Part shown: positions 1 through 7,408 of the stretch, in pieces
How positions within the stretch are numbered: position 1 is the stretch's first letter
Layout: each line of letters begins with the position of its first letter
IMG/VR virus record: IMGVR_UViG_3300009169_000034
Span: 1-45,058 of that record
Strand: one strand, 5' to 3'
DNA: 45,058 nucleotides
From: a virus
Notes under the pieces: generated by a model
What the model saw: only the letters and a program-made list of their open reading frames with translations
Database searches by the model: none
Told to the model about the DNA's origin: nothing
Translations under genes and position numbers: made by a program

Positions 1-12
1 GTAAGGTCGCAC
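1..12. repeat. left copy of 12-bp terminal direct repeat, probable cos end
   Basis: The first 12 bases (GTAAGGTCGCAC) are identical to the last 12 bases of the window. The copy lies 99 bp before a lambda GpA/Nu1-type terminase pair. Linear virion DNA with 12-nt 5' overhangs filled in during library preparation would give exactly this arrangement. A short assembly overlap of a circular genome is the alternative. Confidence 0.6.
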
Positions 13-50
13 CCCGGCATTTTTCATATTGGCATTGATTAGGCTAAAAG

Positions 51-95
51 TTAAGTAGGTTAAAAAAATTAAGTATATTTGTATAAAATTAAGTA
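51..95. promoter_or_regulatory. three TTAAGTA direct repeats, candidate cosB (terminase-binding) site
   Basis: TTAAGTA occurs at 51-57, 69-75 and 89-95, spaced 18 and 20 bp apart, between the probable cos end and the small terminase gene. In lambda the small terminase binds three repeated R sites in the same place. Binding by this TerS is inferred. The middle copy overlaps the -7 promoter element. Confidence 0.45.
74..81 (+). promoter_or_regulatory. Bacteroidota-type -7 promoter element for the terminase genes
   Basis: TATATTTG matches the Bacteroidota -7 consensus TAnnTTTG, 30 bp before the terS start codon. The -33 element is weak (TTA at 51-53). It overlaps the TTAAGTA repeats, so a terminase or other protein bound there could affect transcription. 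Confidence 0.5.
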
Positions 96-111
96 TAAAT
101 TAACTTAACTA

Positions 112-822
112 ATGCAGAACATACTAAAATACAGCCAATTAGCAAAAGTATTAGGAGTAGCGGATGGATGTATAACAATGGCATTAAAGCATAATAGGAT
201 AGTCCCGTACTCTTCGGAGGAGAAAACAATCGACATAACAGACCCTTTAAATGAAATTTGGATAAATAAACAGGTATCTAAAGGTAAAACTTTCGATATG
301 TCAATGATTTCGGCATCTCAAAAAGAGGTAAAGGAAAAGAGAACTGAAAGGAAATTGAGAAAGCAAGAAGAAAAAGAGAATGAGGTAGAATATATTGAAA
401 TTATAAAAGAAGAACCAAGAAAGAAAAAAGAATCGTCAGCAGACGAACTAAGGGAAAGCTTATATGAATTAGAGATAAAGAAAAAAAAGAAAGAGTTACG
501 CAAATTAGATAACGATGACAGGATCGCGCAAATTAAAATACAGAAATTAGAAGGCGAATTAATGCCTTTTGATGACGTGAAAAGCCTGTATTTATTCACA
601 ATTGAGACAATAAGGAGTACATATTTGCAGGAAGTAAGGAGTTTAGCCGATATTTTTAAACAAAGATTCGGAGGAAGTGATAAAGAGTACGTGGCATTAC
701 AAAGGGACTTAACGGAAAAAATTAACGATATTATTGAAGATTCAAAGAAAAACGCACTTAAAGAGGTTGATAACATGCGCGAATCTTATTCAGAGGTAAG
801 GGGAAGGGGTGAAAAGATATGA
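112..822 (+). CDS. terS: small terminase subunit (Nu1-like)
   Basis: This 236-residue protein probably recognises the packaging site and delivers DNA to the large terminase. The first 50 or so residues (YSQLAKVLGVADGCITMAL) look like a small helix-turn-helix/winged-helix DNA-binding domain. Residues 70-150 are extremely Lys/Glu rich and predicted coiled coil. The C-terminal third, with a short arginine and phenylalanine segment (ADIFKQRFGG), resembles the lambda Nu1 region that precedes the large-subunit contact. It is the first gene after the probable cos end and overlaps the next gene by 4 bp (ATGA), so the two are co-translated. It is longer than lambda Nu1 (181 residues), mainly in the charged middle. 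The family is assigned from architecture and position. Confidence 0.75.
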   Translation: MQNILKYSQLAKVLGVADGCITMALKHNRIVPYSSEEKTIDITDPLNEIWINKQVSKGKTFDMSMISASQKEVKEKRTERKLRKQEEKENEVEYIEIIKEEPRKKKESSADELRESLYELEIKKKKKELRKLDNDDRIAQIKIQKLEGELMPFDDVKSLYLFTIETIRSTYLQEVRSLADIFKQRFGGSDKEYVALQRDLTEKINDIIEDSKKNALKEVDNMRESYSEVRGRGEKI

Positions 823-2801
823 AATTAACAGACCATCAAATAGATTTGATTCGTTCAATACCTTCAAAAAGACTTGAATATTTACCGCATGAATACGCTG
901 AAAAATTTCGTAAATTAACCTCTGACGTATCTACAATCCAAGGGAGGTTTAAGTATGACCACACGCCTTATCTTACGGAGATTGTAGACTGTCTAAGTCC
1001 ATATAACCCAGCGAAGGTAATCGGAGTAATGAAAGGTAGCCAAATTGGATTTACCGAGGGCGTTTTGGTAAATGGAATACTTTGGATTATTGCTAATAAC
1101 CCCGGAAATGTTTTAATGTTATCCGCCAACGATGACCTGTCAAAAGAAGTTGTTGAAGGTAGGTTAGACCAAGGTATTGCCAGTTGTGGTATTCAACATT
1201 TGATAAGGCCGAACACAATTAGAAAGCGAAACCAAAGAACAGGCGATACTTCGAGATACAAAGAGTTTGCCGGAGGAAGGCTATTTGCCGGGGGGTTGAA
1301 TAGTACAGATAAACTTTCGCGCCAAAGGTCGATAAAATATGGATTCTTTGACGATTGGGAGGCAGCCCCGATAGCAGACAAAGAGCAGGGGGATATATTT
1401 TCTCTACTTCAAAAACGTTTTTCTACGGCCAAAAATGCAATGAAGCAATTTTTTATAAGTACTCCAGAATTAAAACCATCAAACATTGAAAAGGTATACT
1501 TAATGGGAGACCAGCGGCATTGGTTCGTACCTTGCCCGAAATGTGGGGATTATATCGAATATCTTTGGCACGATAATAAAAATGGCAAAAAAGTAGGCAT
1601 AACATTTGAAAAAGATAACGAAGGTAATGTTATTGATGAAAGTGTTGCCTATATATGCCAATCATGCGGGCAAACATTTACAGAACGGCATAAATACGAT
1701 ATGAACATTAACGGTATTTGGAAACCTACTGCTAAACCTATTAGGTCAGGGTATCAGTCGTACTATGTTCCTAACCTTTTGGCCGCTCCATTTATGTACG
1801 GGTGGACTGACTTTGCTCATGAGTGGAACGATATTTATAAGGACGGGACAGAAAAAAAATCTAAATTAAAAGTTTTTTTTAATCAAACTTTAGGATTACC
1901 ATGGGAGGAACGAAAAGAAGAAATTAAAGCAGGCAGACTAAGTAAGAATTGTAGAAATTACGACATAGGAACTGTACCAAACGCTTTGAGTAAACAGGAT
2001 GGTAACGGAATGATTATTCTATTAACGTGTGCGTGTGACTTAAACGGGACTATTGATGACGCTCGATTAGATTGGGAGGTTTGGGCGCATTGTGAAACCG
2101 GGTCAATGTATGCCATTGAACACGGGAGTATTGGAACGTATGGGCAAAAGAATGAAGACAGGGAAAAATACACCTATCGGAATGAAGCTAAAGACAACGT
2201 TTGGGTCTATCTGTATAATGAGATAATTTCGAAAGATTATTTAACAGACGAAAATCAAAATATGCGTATAATGATGACCGGAGTAGATACCGGGTATTAC
2301 ACGCACTTTGCCTATGGATTTATAGACCAATATCCGGGTATGATAGTGGGGGTTAAGGGTAGGCAAGAAGATAAATTTCAAAAATATAGTAAAGATTTGC
2401 CAACTTATAAGGTAGCCCGTGAGCGTTCAAACCTATATATATTGGAGGTAGATATAATAAAAGACGAAGCCGCCGAAATGATTAACCTACGTTGGACAGA
2501 TGGTAACGTACAGCCATCCGGCTTTTTAAATTTCCCTAATCCATCAAAAGGTAAATATACTTTAAAATATTTTGAACAGTACGAAAATGAAAACAAAGTA
2601 CTTGAGCAAAATGATTATGGAGATACAATAGGATGGAAGTGGGTAAGGAAACATACATCCGCACCAAACCACTACTGGGATACGCTTGTTTATAACTTAG
2701 CAATAAGGAATATACTTACATCAAAAATTTTGAATGAATTTGATATTAAGCGCGGTACGTGGGCAGATTTTGTAGGAATTATTAAAAAACTTATACAATA
2801 A
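819..2801 (+). CDS. terL: large terminase subunit, GpA family
   Basis: This 660-residue packaging motor and nuclease belongs to the lambda GpA family. The N-terminal ATPase has the GpA-type P-loop region GVMKGSQIGFTEG at about residues 68-80 and the acidic segment YGFFDDWEA near 175. A Cys-rich zinc-ribbon-like insertion (CPKC and CQSC, about 239-283) is typical of GpA proteins. The C-terminal half carries the nuclease, with TGVDTGYYTHF as a likely acidic metal-binding segment. GpA enzymes cut cos sites, which agrees with the terminal repeat. Its stop abuts the stop of the convergent minus-strand gene with no intergenic space. The rest of the head module lies 24 kb away, although terminase and portal are usually adjacent. 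Confidence 0.93.
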   Translation: MKLTDHQIDLIRSIPSKRLEYLPHEYAEKFRKLTSDVSTIQGRFKYDHTPYLTEIVDCLSPYNPAKVIGVMKGSQIGFTEGVLVNGILWIIANNPGNVLMLSANDDLSKEVVEGRLDQGIASCGIQHLIRPNTIRKRNQRTGDTSRYKEFAGGRLFAGGLNSTDKLSRQRSIKYGFFDDWEAAPIADKEQGDIFSLLQKRFSTAKNAMKQFFISTPELKPSNIEKVYLMGDQRHWFVPCPKCGDYIEYLWHDNKNGKKVGITFEKDNEGNVIDESVAYICQSCGQTFTERHKYDMNINGIWKPTAKPIRSGYQSYYVPNLLAAPFMYGWTDFAHEWNDIYKDGTEKKSKLKVFFNQTLGLPWEERKEEIKAGRLSKNCRNYDIGTVPNALSKQDGNGMIILLTCACDLNGTIDDARLDWEVWAHCETGSMYAIEHGSIGTYGQKNEDREKYTYRNEAKDNVWVYLYNEIISKDYLTDENQNMRIMMTGVDTGYYTHFAYGFIDQYPGMIVGVKGRQEDKFQKYSKDLPTYKVARERSNLYILEVDIIKDEAAEMINLRWTDGNVQPSGFLNFPNPSKGKYTLKYFEQYENENKVLEQNDYGDTIGWKWVRKHTSAPNHYWDTLVYNLAIRNILTSKILNEFDIKRGTWADFVGIIKKLIQ

Positions 2802-2984
2802 TTATTTTAAGTTTATCAATTTTTCAATGTCTGATATTGTCATTACTATTTTTGTAGCCTGTTTTCCTCCCCTATGTAAATCAGATTCAAGAGATTTCAT
2901 TGTTTCGTAAAATTCAATAAGAATATTACCGATTGACTTTTCAGGTTCGTCTAGATGCTGTATCCATAATCGTATATCTGACAT
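2802..2984 (-). CDS. small hypothetical protein
   Basis: A 60-residue acidic, helical protein (MSDIRLWIQHLDEPEKSIGN) of unrecognised family. It is the last gene of the leftward early half and its stop codon abuts that of the large terminase. No membrane segment or metal motif is visible. Expression with the SSB group upstream is likely but not shown. Confidence 0.55.
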   Translation of the reverse strand: MSDIRLWIQHLDEPEKSIGNILIEFYETMKSLESDLHRGGKQATKIVMTISDIEKLINLK

Positions 2985-3037
2985 ATTTATTTTAACTATT
3001 GTATTGAGTTCATATTTTATTTTTTTTAACTACCATT

Positions 3038-3064
3038 TTAAAATGGTAAATCATTAGGTAGGAA
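3038..3064 (-). pseudogene. duplicated remnant of the SSB C-terminal tail
   Basis: Just after the 78-residue hypothetical gene the minus strand reads FLPNDLPF followed by TAA, preceded at once by an in-frame stop. This resembles the last residues of the SSB gene 300 bp upstream (EPDNLPF-stop), including the D-x-L-P-F tip that SSB partners bind. It looks like the broken 3' end of an SSB copy left when the intervening gene arrived. The region is also a perfect 18-bp palindrome (3031-3048). Confidence 0.45.
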
Positions 3065-3075
3065 TTATAAAGAAG

Positions 3076-3312
3076 TTAATTGTTTAAAGCCACTTTATAT
3101 CTATCTTTTAAAAAAAGATATTTTTGCTTATAATTAAGCAAATTAAAATTTAATTCTTGAATTTCTTTATTGCAAGAAGTATAAGTTATTAATTTTTCAC
3201 TAATAGAATCAACAGTAAATTTATAAACATCATTATTTTGTACATCTCGTATAAAATTTCTCATTGTATCATATTCTTGTAATGATATTGTTATTATATT
3301 ATTATTTTCCAT
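3076..3312 (-). CDS. hypothetical protein inserted behind SSB
   Basis: A 78-residue protein starting MENNNIITISLQEYD with a helical, Lys/Asn-rich body. Family not recognised. It begins 12 bp after the SSB stop and is followed by a second SSB-like C-terminal tail, so it appears to have been inserted at the 3' end of an SSB gene. Its A/T richness is higher than that of SSB, which fits recent acquisition. Confidence 0.55.
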   Translation of the reverse strand: MENNNIITISLQEYDTMRNFIRDVQNNDVYKFTVDSISEKLITYTSCNKEIQELNFNLLNYKQKYLFLKDRYKVALNN

Positions 3313-3323
3313 CGTTATATTTT

Positions 3324-3719
3324 TTAAAACGGTAAATTATCAGGTTCGATATAATCTTCGTCATGTTTTTGGTAGTCATTAGATACCTCACTAGATTGAT
3401 TTGATTCTGATTTAGCCCCTATAAATTTTATCTGATTAGCTATAATCTTCGTTGAGTACTTTTTTACTCCATCCTTTTCGTAAGATTCATATTTTATCTT
3501 ACCTTCAAGATATATATGACTGCCTTTTTTAACGTGTTTGGCTACTATATCAGCTAACTGACCAAAACATACTACGTTATGCCATTCGGTATTTGTTACC
3601 TTTTCACCGGCTTTGTTTTTGTAGGTTTCAGACGTTGCAAGGCTAAATGAACTTACTGACGAATTTACTTCCGGGTCTTTGCCTACGTTGCCTACTAATA
3701 TTACGTGATTTACTGACAT
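3324..3719 (-). CDS. ssb: single-stranded DNA-binding protein
   Basis: A 131-residue SSB. Residues 1-105 form the OB fold (MSVNHVILVGNVGKDPE at the start, then TEWHNVVCFGQLADIVAKHVKKGSHIYLEGK split over about 44-73), followed by a short linker and the acidic tip DNLPF that recruits replication and repair partners. It should coat single-stranded DNA for replication and for annealing by the Rad52-like protein encoded 2.5 kb upstream in the same direction. Length and motif order are normal for bacterial and phage SSB. Confidence 0.95.
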   Translation of the reverse strand: MSVNHVILVGNVGKDPEVNSSVSSFSLATSETYKNKAGEKVTNTEWHNVVCFGQLADIVAKHVKKGSHIYLEGKIKYESYEKDGVKKYSTKIIANQIKFIGAKSESNQSSEVSNDYQKHDEDYIEPDNLPF

Positions 3720-3720
3720 T

Positions 3721-3900
3721 TTACTCGACTATAAATTTAGTTACCCCGATAGTTATCGTTTCGTACTTTTTGGCTTTTATTCGGTTTTTTATTGTGTTAT
3801 AATCCCAACCAGTATCTTTACTAACCTTAGTAATTGTTCTCGGGTTATGCTTTTTTAATAATTCCCTTAGCTGTTGAATTGATTCTTTACGGTCTTCCAT
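3721..3900 (-). CDS. small helix-turn-helix-like protein
   Basis: A 59-residue basic ORF (MEDRKESIQQLRELLKKHNP at the start). The middle part, TITKVSKDTGWDYNTIKNRI, has the spacing of a helix-turn-helix, so DNA binding is likely. It ends 1 bp before the SSB start and could be a regulator of SSB or part of the replication group. A TACGTTTG -7-like element lies just upstream (3916-3923) without a clear -33 box. Confidence 0.6.
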   Translation of the reverse strand: MEDRKESIQQLRELLKKHNPRTITKVSKDTGWDYNTIKNRIKAKKYETITIGVTKFIVE

Positions 3901-3908
3901 GTTACTTT

Positions 3909-4151
3909 TTATTTACAAACGTATGTATTTTTACAAGCTACGCCAGTTGAACCGCTTCCCATAGTCAAATCAGCAACCTTGACAACCTTTGCATTTTTGA
4001 AAGGTCTGAAAACTCTTGCATAAGCAATAGCTTGTGATGCTTTCAATTTATCTTCAAAAACTTCTGCATTTTCCTTTTTTACCGTTCTACCGGGGTCGCC
4101 ATCCCAAGGCGCAATCCAAACATTGTTTTCTAATTCTACAATCCATTTCAT
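3909..4151 (-). CDS. chimeric small ORF ending in a DNA-methyltransferase motif fragment
   Basis: An 80-residue ORF. The first 55 residues (MKWIVELENNVWIAPWDGDP) form a small domain of unknown function. The end reads DLTMGSGSTGVACKN, which is the S-adenosylmethionine-binding D-P-x-x-G-S-G-T motif region of N6/N4 DNA methyltransferases, with nothing else of an enzyme. It is the terminal unit of cassette cluster 3: it starts directly after R' (GTTGTGGTGCG) of the preceding attC but has no attC of its own. I infer that the cassette became fused to the remains of a phage methyltransferase gene. Methylation activity is not expected. Confidence 0.55.
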   Translation of the reverse strand: MKWIVELENNVWIAPWDGDPGRTVKKENAEVFEDKLKASQAIAYARVFRPFKNAKVVKVADLTMGSGSTGVACKNTYVCK

Positions 4152-4161
4152 AAGTTAAAAC

Positions 4162-4290
4162 GCACCACAACACAGTATAAAATCAAGCGGGGGTTGCAGT
4201 GTCTTTTTGACCGCTTCGGCTGTTTAATTTGGTTTCTGCTATCGGAGAAGTGTTTGCCGTTCATTCCCCGCCAGCTTAAGTGAACGGCAC
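4162..4290 (-). other. attC-like site a (degenerate)
   Basis: The left R' reads GTTGTGGTGC on the minus strand (4162-4171). Imperfect arms CAAGCGGGG near 4190 and CCCCGCCAGCTT at 4266-4277 pair across the loop. The right R'' is degenerate (GTGCCGTTCAC instead of GTGCTAAC), and it overlaps the end of gene 4276-4521. It is probably no longer recombinogenic. Confidence 0.55.
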
Positions 4291-4521
4291 TACATCTTTT
4301 ATAAGATCATTCACTATGTTAAGTTTTTTGTGAAGCAAAACATTTACATATCTTGCAATTTCAGGTTCGGTGCAATTTTTTTTACATAAACTTTGACCAA
4401 AGATTTGAAGCGGTCTAATTGTAATTAACCATCTTTCAGGGTCAGTAATATGTGTATGAATTGATATTGCTTTCCCAATTTCATAACCCGTAACAATTCC
4501 GTTTTTAATTTCTTTTTCCAT
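4276..4521 (-). CDS. cassette-borne hypothetical protein
   Basis: An 81-residue protein (MEKEIKNGIVTGYEIGKAIS) of unrecognised family with a WLITIRPLQIFGQSLC core, probably a small alpha/beta domain. It lies between two attC-like sites in cluster 3. Its start codon is 29 bp after R' of attC b, so unlike several neighbours it starts within its own cassette. Its own R'' has decayed. Confidence 0.55.
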   Translation of the reverse strand: MEKEIKNGIVTGYEIGKAISIHTHITDPERWLITIRPLQIFGQSLCKKNCTEPEIARYVNVLLHKKLNIVNDLIKDVVPFT

Positions 4522-4549
4522 TTTTATTTGATTTTTAAATAATTAACAA

Positions 4550-4683
4550 GTGCTAACACGCAATAAAAAACAAAAGGGTATTAGTGCTCAATAATAAGCT
4601 TTTTTGCTTCGGTCGGCAGTAGTAACGTAGGATAGAGACGTGCTCGTAAATCCCTTTCGTTTCTTATTGCCACCGTTAGCACC
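4550..4683 (-). other. attC-like site b
   Basis: R' is GTTAGCAC on the minus strand (4550-4557) and R'' is GGTGCTAAC (4675-4683). The arms GCAATAAAAAACAAAAGGG and CCCTTTCGTTTCTTATTGC pair almost completely with a few unpaired bases, around a loop of about 80 nt that contains GGGATTTACGAG, a motif shared with the other sites. It starts 3 bp after the stop of gene 4687-5214, as an attC does in an integron cassette. Confidence 0.85.
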
Positions 4684-4686
4684 ACT

Positions 4687-5214
4687 TTAAATAGTGCTTC
4701 GTTGATACTTTTGTTTTAAATTCCAGATTCGCATAACTCCCAATCGGGCGATTTTTAATTGTTCATTAATTGTTAGTTTTCTGCATTGTTTTTTAGGTGC
4801 TGATTTTACGCATCTTGCAAAACCTATATCTTCATACTTTGTAATTGTGAAAACCCCTGCATATTCAGGAATCAATCCTTCACATTGTTCGTATAGCTCA
4901 ATAGGCATTGCATAATATAAATACTGCAATCTTTCATCAACATGTCCGTGTTTCTTTTTAAAATCAGCCTTTAAATCACTCTTGCTCATTTTTATTTCAA
5001 TCTCTTCTGCATATCCAGAGCGCTTAATTATTATTAAATCACACTCATGATCTGCACTTGTTCCAAAATTTATATAGAAATTTGGAACAATTATATGTTG
5101 CCTTGTATCGTAGTATTTTGCAATCGCCAGTTCAATATCGAGATAAGATAAACTGGTGCTAACAGCACCTATACGCAAAATGGGGTTCTCGTTGGACAAA
5201 TTATCTGTATTCAT
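4687..5214 (-). CDS. cassette-borne PD-(D/E)xK-like (MmcB/VRR-type) nuclease-fold protein
   Basis: A 175-residue protein. ECDLIIIKRSGYAEEIEIKM at about residues 57-76 has the D-x(n)-E-x-K spacing of the PD-(D/E)xK nuclease core, followed by SDLKADFKKKHGHVDERLQY, so a DNA repair or restriction-like role is plausible. The first 18 residues (including ENPILRIGAVS) are encoded by the 3' arm of attC c, and the recombination point falls at Val18, so the ATG belongs to the upstream site. The cassette ends in R'' (GGTGCTAAC), exactly complementary to its R' start at 5155-5163. Confidence 0.65.
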   Translation of the reverse strand: MNTDNLSNENPILRIGAVSTSLSYLDIELAIAKYYDTRQHIIVPNFYINFGTSADHECDLIIIKRSGYAEEIEIKMSKSDLKADFKKKHGHVDERLQYLYYAMPIELYEQCEGLIPEYAGVFTITKYEDIGFARCVKSAPKKQCRKLTINEQLKIARLGVMRIWNLKQKYQRSTI

Positions 5215-5285
5215 AAGTTTTGTTTTTCGTTGTTAATTTTGTGGGTACAATCCCCATTCAGCGCATAGCTGCAACACGTTAGACG
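5155..5285 (-). other. attC-like site c with the downstream gene start in its loop
   Basis: R'' is CGTCTAAC on the minus strand (5278-5285) and R' is GTTAGCACC (5155-5163). The arms GCAGCTATGCGCTGAATGGGG (split by single mismatches) and CCCCATTTTGCGTATAGGTGC pair. The ATG of gene 4687-5214 is at 5214-5212, inside the loop, so the second arm is translated. Confidence 0.8.
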
Positions 5286-5287
5286 TT

Positions 5288-5557
5288 TCAATATAACGCT
5301 TTATATTTTTTATTGATTATAAGACTATCAAACTGACTAAGCATATAAGAAGTATCGTTTTCAAACGATTTTTGAAGGTCGTATCCAAATATTTCTCTCC
5401 TTTTAGCGAATTTACCCCTGTGCCAGGCATCCGTAATTATTTCTTTATACTGCTCTTTTGATATAGAAGCGCATGTTTGTACATTTCTGCTATCAGCGAA
5501 TTTTAGCATAAAGTACATACATACTGTTGTAACGATAATTGCAAGTATTATTTTCAT
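5288..5557 (-). CDS. small membrane-anchored hypothetical protein
   Basis: An 89-residue protein with one N-terminal hydrophobic segment (IILAIIVTTVCMYFMLKFA), then a soluble Lys/Tyr-rich domain. It is probably an inner-membrane anchor or signal-anchor protein. Family not recognised. It is the first cassette of cluster 3: it is followed by attC c (R'' CGTCTAAC, 3 bp after the stop), but no matching R' lies upstream, where it adjoins phage gene 5569-5889. Confidence 0.55.
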   Translation of the reverse strand: MKIILAIIVTTVCMYFMLKFADSRNVQTCASISKEQYKEIITDAWHRGKFAKRREIFGYDLQKSFENDTSYMLSQFDSLIINKKYKALY

Positions 5558-5568
5558 GTTTTTTAGTT

Positions 5569-5889
5569 TTAAAATGAAGTTTCTTTTTTTGTTATTCCAA
5601 TATTTTTTTGAGTTAATTTGTTTTCAGGTCGGAACCATACATGTATGCACTTTTGTTTCCAGTTCTTTATAACCTTTCCTGTTGAATCCCTCCATTCAGC
5701 TACTTTATACCCGTTGTAAGCCCTTAAAGCAAGTTCTTCTGGGTATCCGTTTATTTTAAAAAAGTGGATAAATTCAATTTCTTCTGGGGCTATTTGTTTT
5801 TTCTCAAGTATTTTTAAAGCCTCTACTACAAAAATCAAATCTTTTGTCTCAAGTGCTAAATTTAGTAGCTTTTTTACTTTGTTTTCCAT
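5569..5889 (-). CDS. phage replication-associated protein with C-terminal W-DS-GK-NWK motif
   Basis: A 106-residue protein. The C-terminal half, GYKVAEWRDSTGKVIKNWKQ followed by VWFRPENK, resembles the tail segment of phage replication-initiation/helicase-loading proteins in Bacteroidota phages; the N-terminal half is helical. The large DNA-binding part of such proteins is missing, so this may be a stand-alone tail domain. It is translated with the Rad52 group (4 bp gap to the upstream gene), which supports a replication or recombination role. Confidence 0.5.
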   Translation of the reverse strand: MENKVKKLLNLALETKDLIFVVEALKILEKKQIAPEEIEFIHFFKINGYPEELALRAYNGYKVAEWRDSTGKVIKNWKQKCIHVWFRPENKLTQKNIGITKKETSF

Positions 5890-5893
5890 TCAG

Positions 5894-6268
5894 TTAGCTT
5901 TTAACTTTTAGAAATACAGTTGATTTATATGTAGCAGGGGTAATAAATTCCCCGGTATCTCCGTTTATGTTTAAATTAGCCTTAGCAGATAACTGAGCCC
6001 TTTCTTCGATTGCTTTAAGCTCATTTTGTTTTTGTATCCATTCTGGTATGTGGTCGTATTCCCATACTTTCCGCTCAGATAGTTCGAACGTTGCTCCGCT
6101 TTCAGAAAAACGTCCTTTTGGATATTTCGCGGCCTCGCTAATCGCTAAGTCTTTTACGATTTCCTTAGCTTCCTTTGCCTGCTTTTCAATCTGAGATAGT
6201 TGAGCGTATCCGATAAGAGGATTTATTTCCCCTTCAATTACCTGTTGCACTATGCTATTTAAGTTCAT
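5894..6268 (-). CDS. hypothetical recombination-group protein
   Basis: A 124-residue protein with a helical N-terminal half (IEKQAKEAKEIVKDLAISEA) and a C-terminal beta-rich end. It overlaps the Rad52-like gene by 14 bp and probably acts in the same recombination step. Its position and coiled-coil content resemble single-strand annealing accessory proteins of phages, but no family is recognised with certainty. Confidence 0.6.
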   Translation of the reverse strand: MNLNSIVQQVIEGEINPLIGYAQLSQIEKQAKEAKEIVKDLAISEAAKYPKGRFSESGATFELSERKVWEYDHIPEWIQKQNELKAIEERAQLSAKANLNINGDTGEFITPATYKSTVFLKVKS

Positions 6269-6836
6269 TTTTGAATGATTTTAATTGTTCGAATAAATCT
6301 CGATTTACTGAGTATTTCTTTAGTACATTATTAGGGTCACCACCTTCGGTAATGTACTTTACAACAGCGTCAAATTGCTCGGAACCTTGTTTAAGTTCTG
6401 GTAACTTTTGTTTTATTTCAGATGTTTTTTGCTCTACTGGCTTATTAGGCTGGCCCTTAAAAACATCAATACCTATCTCCAACCAACTGCCTATTTTTGT
6501 CATAGCATCTGTTACGGCTCCTTTATATGCGTCACCAAGGTCAAAGTTTTTTGAGTTCGCCCCCCCATTATCATTGCCTCCATATGATTCTAATTCAATT
6601 CCATATTCCGGGACTGAAAAATAAACCTTCACGACAACCATACCACCAACCTTTTCTACTAATTCGCTTTTAGCCTTCCAGCCTCCAATCCCGAAGACAT
6701 CGTTTAGCCTTTCAGTTACATATACCCCTTTTATTGACGATAAATAAGTCTTTGTCGGGTGTTTACTTATCGCTGCTGCTGGTAGTGGTTTTCGCAGCAT
6801 GTCAATCATTTCAGGTGTTAGTTTCTTTATTTCCAT
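6255..6836 (-). CDS. Rad52-family single-strand annealing protein
   Basis: A 193-residue protein. Residues 1-130 match the Rad52/Rad22-type phage recombinase (Sak-like): YLSSIKGVYVTERLNDVFG, GGWKAKSELVEKVGGMVVV and then DAYKGAVTDAMTKIGSWLEI carrying the conserved helical segment. Such proteins form rings that anneal complementary strands coated by SSB. The C-terminal 60 residues form a Lys/Glu-rich linker and a small helical end that may bind SSB. It is embedded in a tightly overlapping operon driven by the promoter at 7342-7371. Confidence 0.88.
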   Translation of the reverse strand: MEIKKLTPEMIDMLRKPLPAAAISKHPTKTYLSSIKGVYVTERLNDVFGIGGWKAKSELVEKVGGMVVVKVYFSVPEYGIELESYGGNDNGGANSKNFDLGDAYKGAVTDAMTKIGSWLEIGIDVFKGQPNKPVEQKTSEIKQKLPELKQGSEQFDAVVKYITEGGDPNNVLKKYSVNRDLFEQLKSFKNELK

Positions 6837-7087
6837 TACTCATTGATTTTTTTGATTAATACTTCATATCGTTCAGTAAGTTCAATTAGGCAATTTGTTG
6901 AAATTGAAATTGTATCGGTAAGGAATTTTTCGGTAAAATACTGCCATCTTTCCCTCTCGTCTTTCTGCTCTTCTTGTCTTATCCTCTCATTGCAGTCGTC
7001 TATTTCACGGGAGGCTTTTATACGTGTTCTTAAGTTAAGTGAAGCCTCTTCATGTAGTGCAAGTTTTTCGTTTAGGTAGTTTCTCAT
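6836..7087 (-). CDS. small coiled-coil protein of the recombination operon
   Basis: An 83-residue, highly charged helical protein (SREIDDCNERIRQEEQKDER in the middle). It overlaps the Rad52-like start by 1 bp and the upstream gene by 4 bp, so translation is coupled. No known family. It may be an accessory factor of the annealing protein. Confidence 0.6.
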   Translation of the reverse strand: MRNYLNEKLALHEEASLNLRTRIKASREIDDCNERIRQEEQKDERERWQYFTEKFLTDTISISTNCLIELTERYEVLIKKINE

Positions 7088-7326
7088 TTGATTAGTTTTT
7101 TAGTTGTTTCAATTTCAGACCGAATAATGTTTATTTCTTGTATCTTATGCCGGATTTGCTTGTCGTAAAAATCCTCTGAATCAAATAGAAATGATTCCGT
7201 ATAAGGTTTTTCAGATTCATCGACAAGCCTCTGAATTAAATTTGCACATTCTTTTTGCGCTGAATCAAAATCTTCGATAAGGTGCAAAATCTTAGTGCAG
7301 TTCTTTTTTAAATCGGTTAGTTTCAT
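7084..7326 (-). CDS. small helical protein, first gene of the recombination operon
   Basis: An 80-residue helical protein (MKLTDLKKNCTKILHLIEDF) without recognised family. It is the first ORF after the promoter at 7342-7371, about 10 bp from the expected transcription start. It overlaps the next gene by ATGA. Confidence 0.6.
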   Translation of the reverse strand: MKLTDLKKNCTKILHLIEDFDSAQKECANLIQRLVDESEKPYTESFLFDSEDFYDKQIRHKIQEINIIRSEIETTKKLIK

Positions 7327-7341
7327 TTTTTTTTGTTTTTA

Positions 7342-7371
7342 TAAAGATAGGGCTATTTTTTGAATATACAA
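7342..7371 (-). promoter_or_regulatory. early promoter P1 (TTG-N19-TATCTTTA)
   Basis: On the minus strand TTG at 7371-7369 is followed after 19 bp by TATCTTTA at 7349-7342. The sequence is nearly identical to those at 12165-12194 and 16751-16780, including the spacer start TATATT, and each has a palindrome 22 bp upstream of the TTG. It drives the Rad52 operon and cassette cluster 3. Confidence 0.75.
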
Positions 7372-7392
7372 TAGTTTGTAGTAGTTATTTTT

Positions 7393-7408
7393 TATGTTGT
7401 ATAACATA
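7393..7408. promoter_or_regulatory. operator-like palindrome A upstream of P1
   Basis: TATGTTGTATAACATA, 7 of 8 half-site bases symmetric. The same TATGTT-N4-AACATA form lies at the same distance from P2 and P3, and also near 27.2 and 40.7 kb. A phage regulator or upstream activator site is inferred. Confidence 0.55.

Noticed and set aside
3031-3048. Perfect palindrome TACCATTTTAAAATGGTA as an operator
   Set aside because: It is unlike the five TATGTT-type sites, has no promoter beside it, and coincides with the duplicated SSB tail; kept only as part of that observation.
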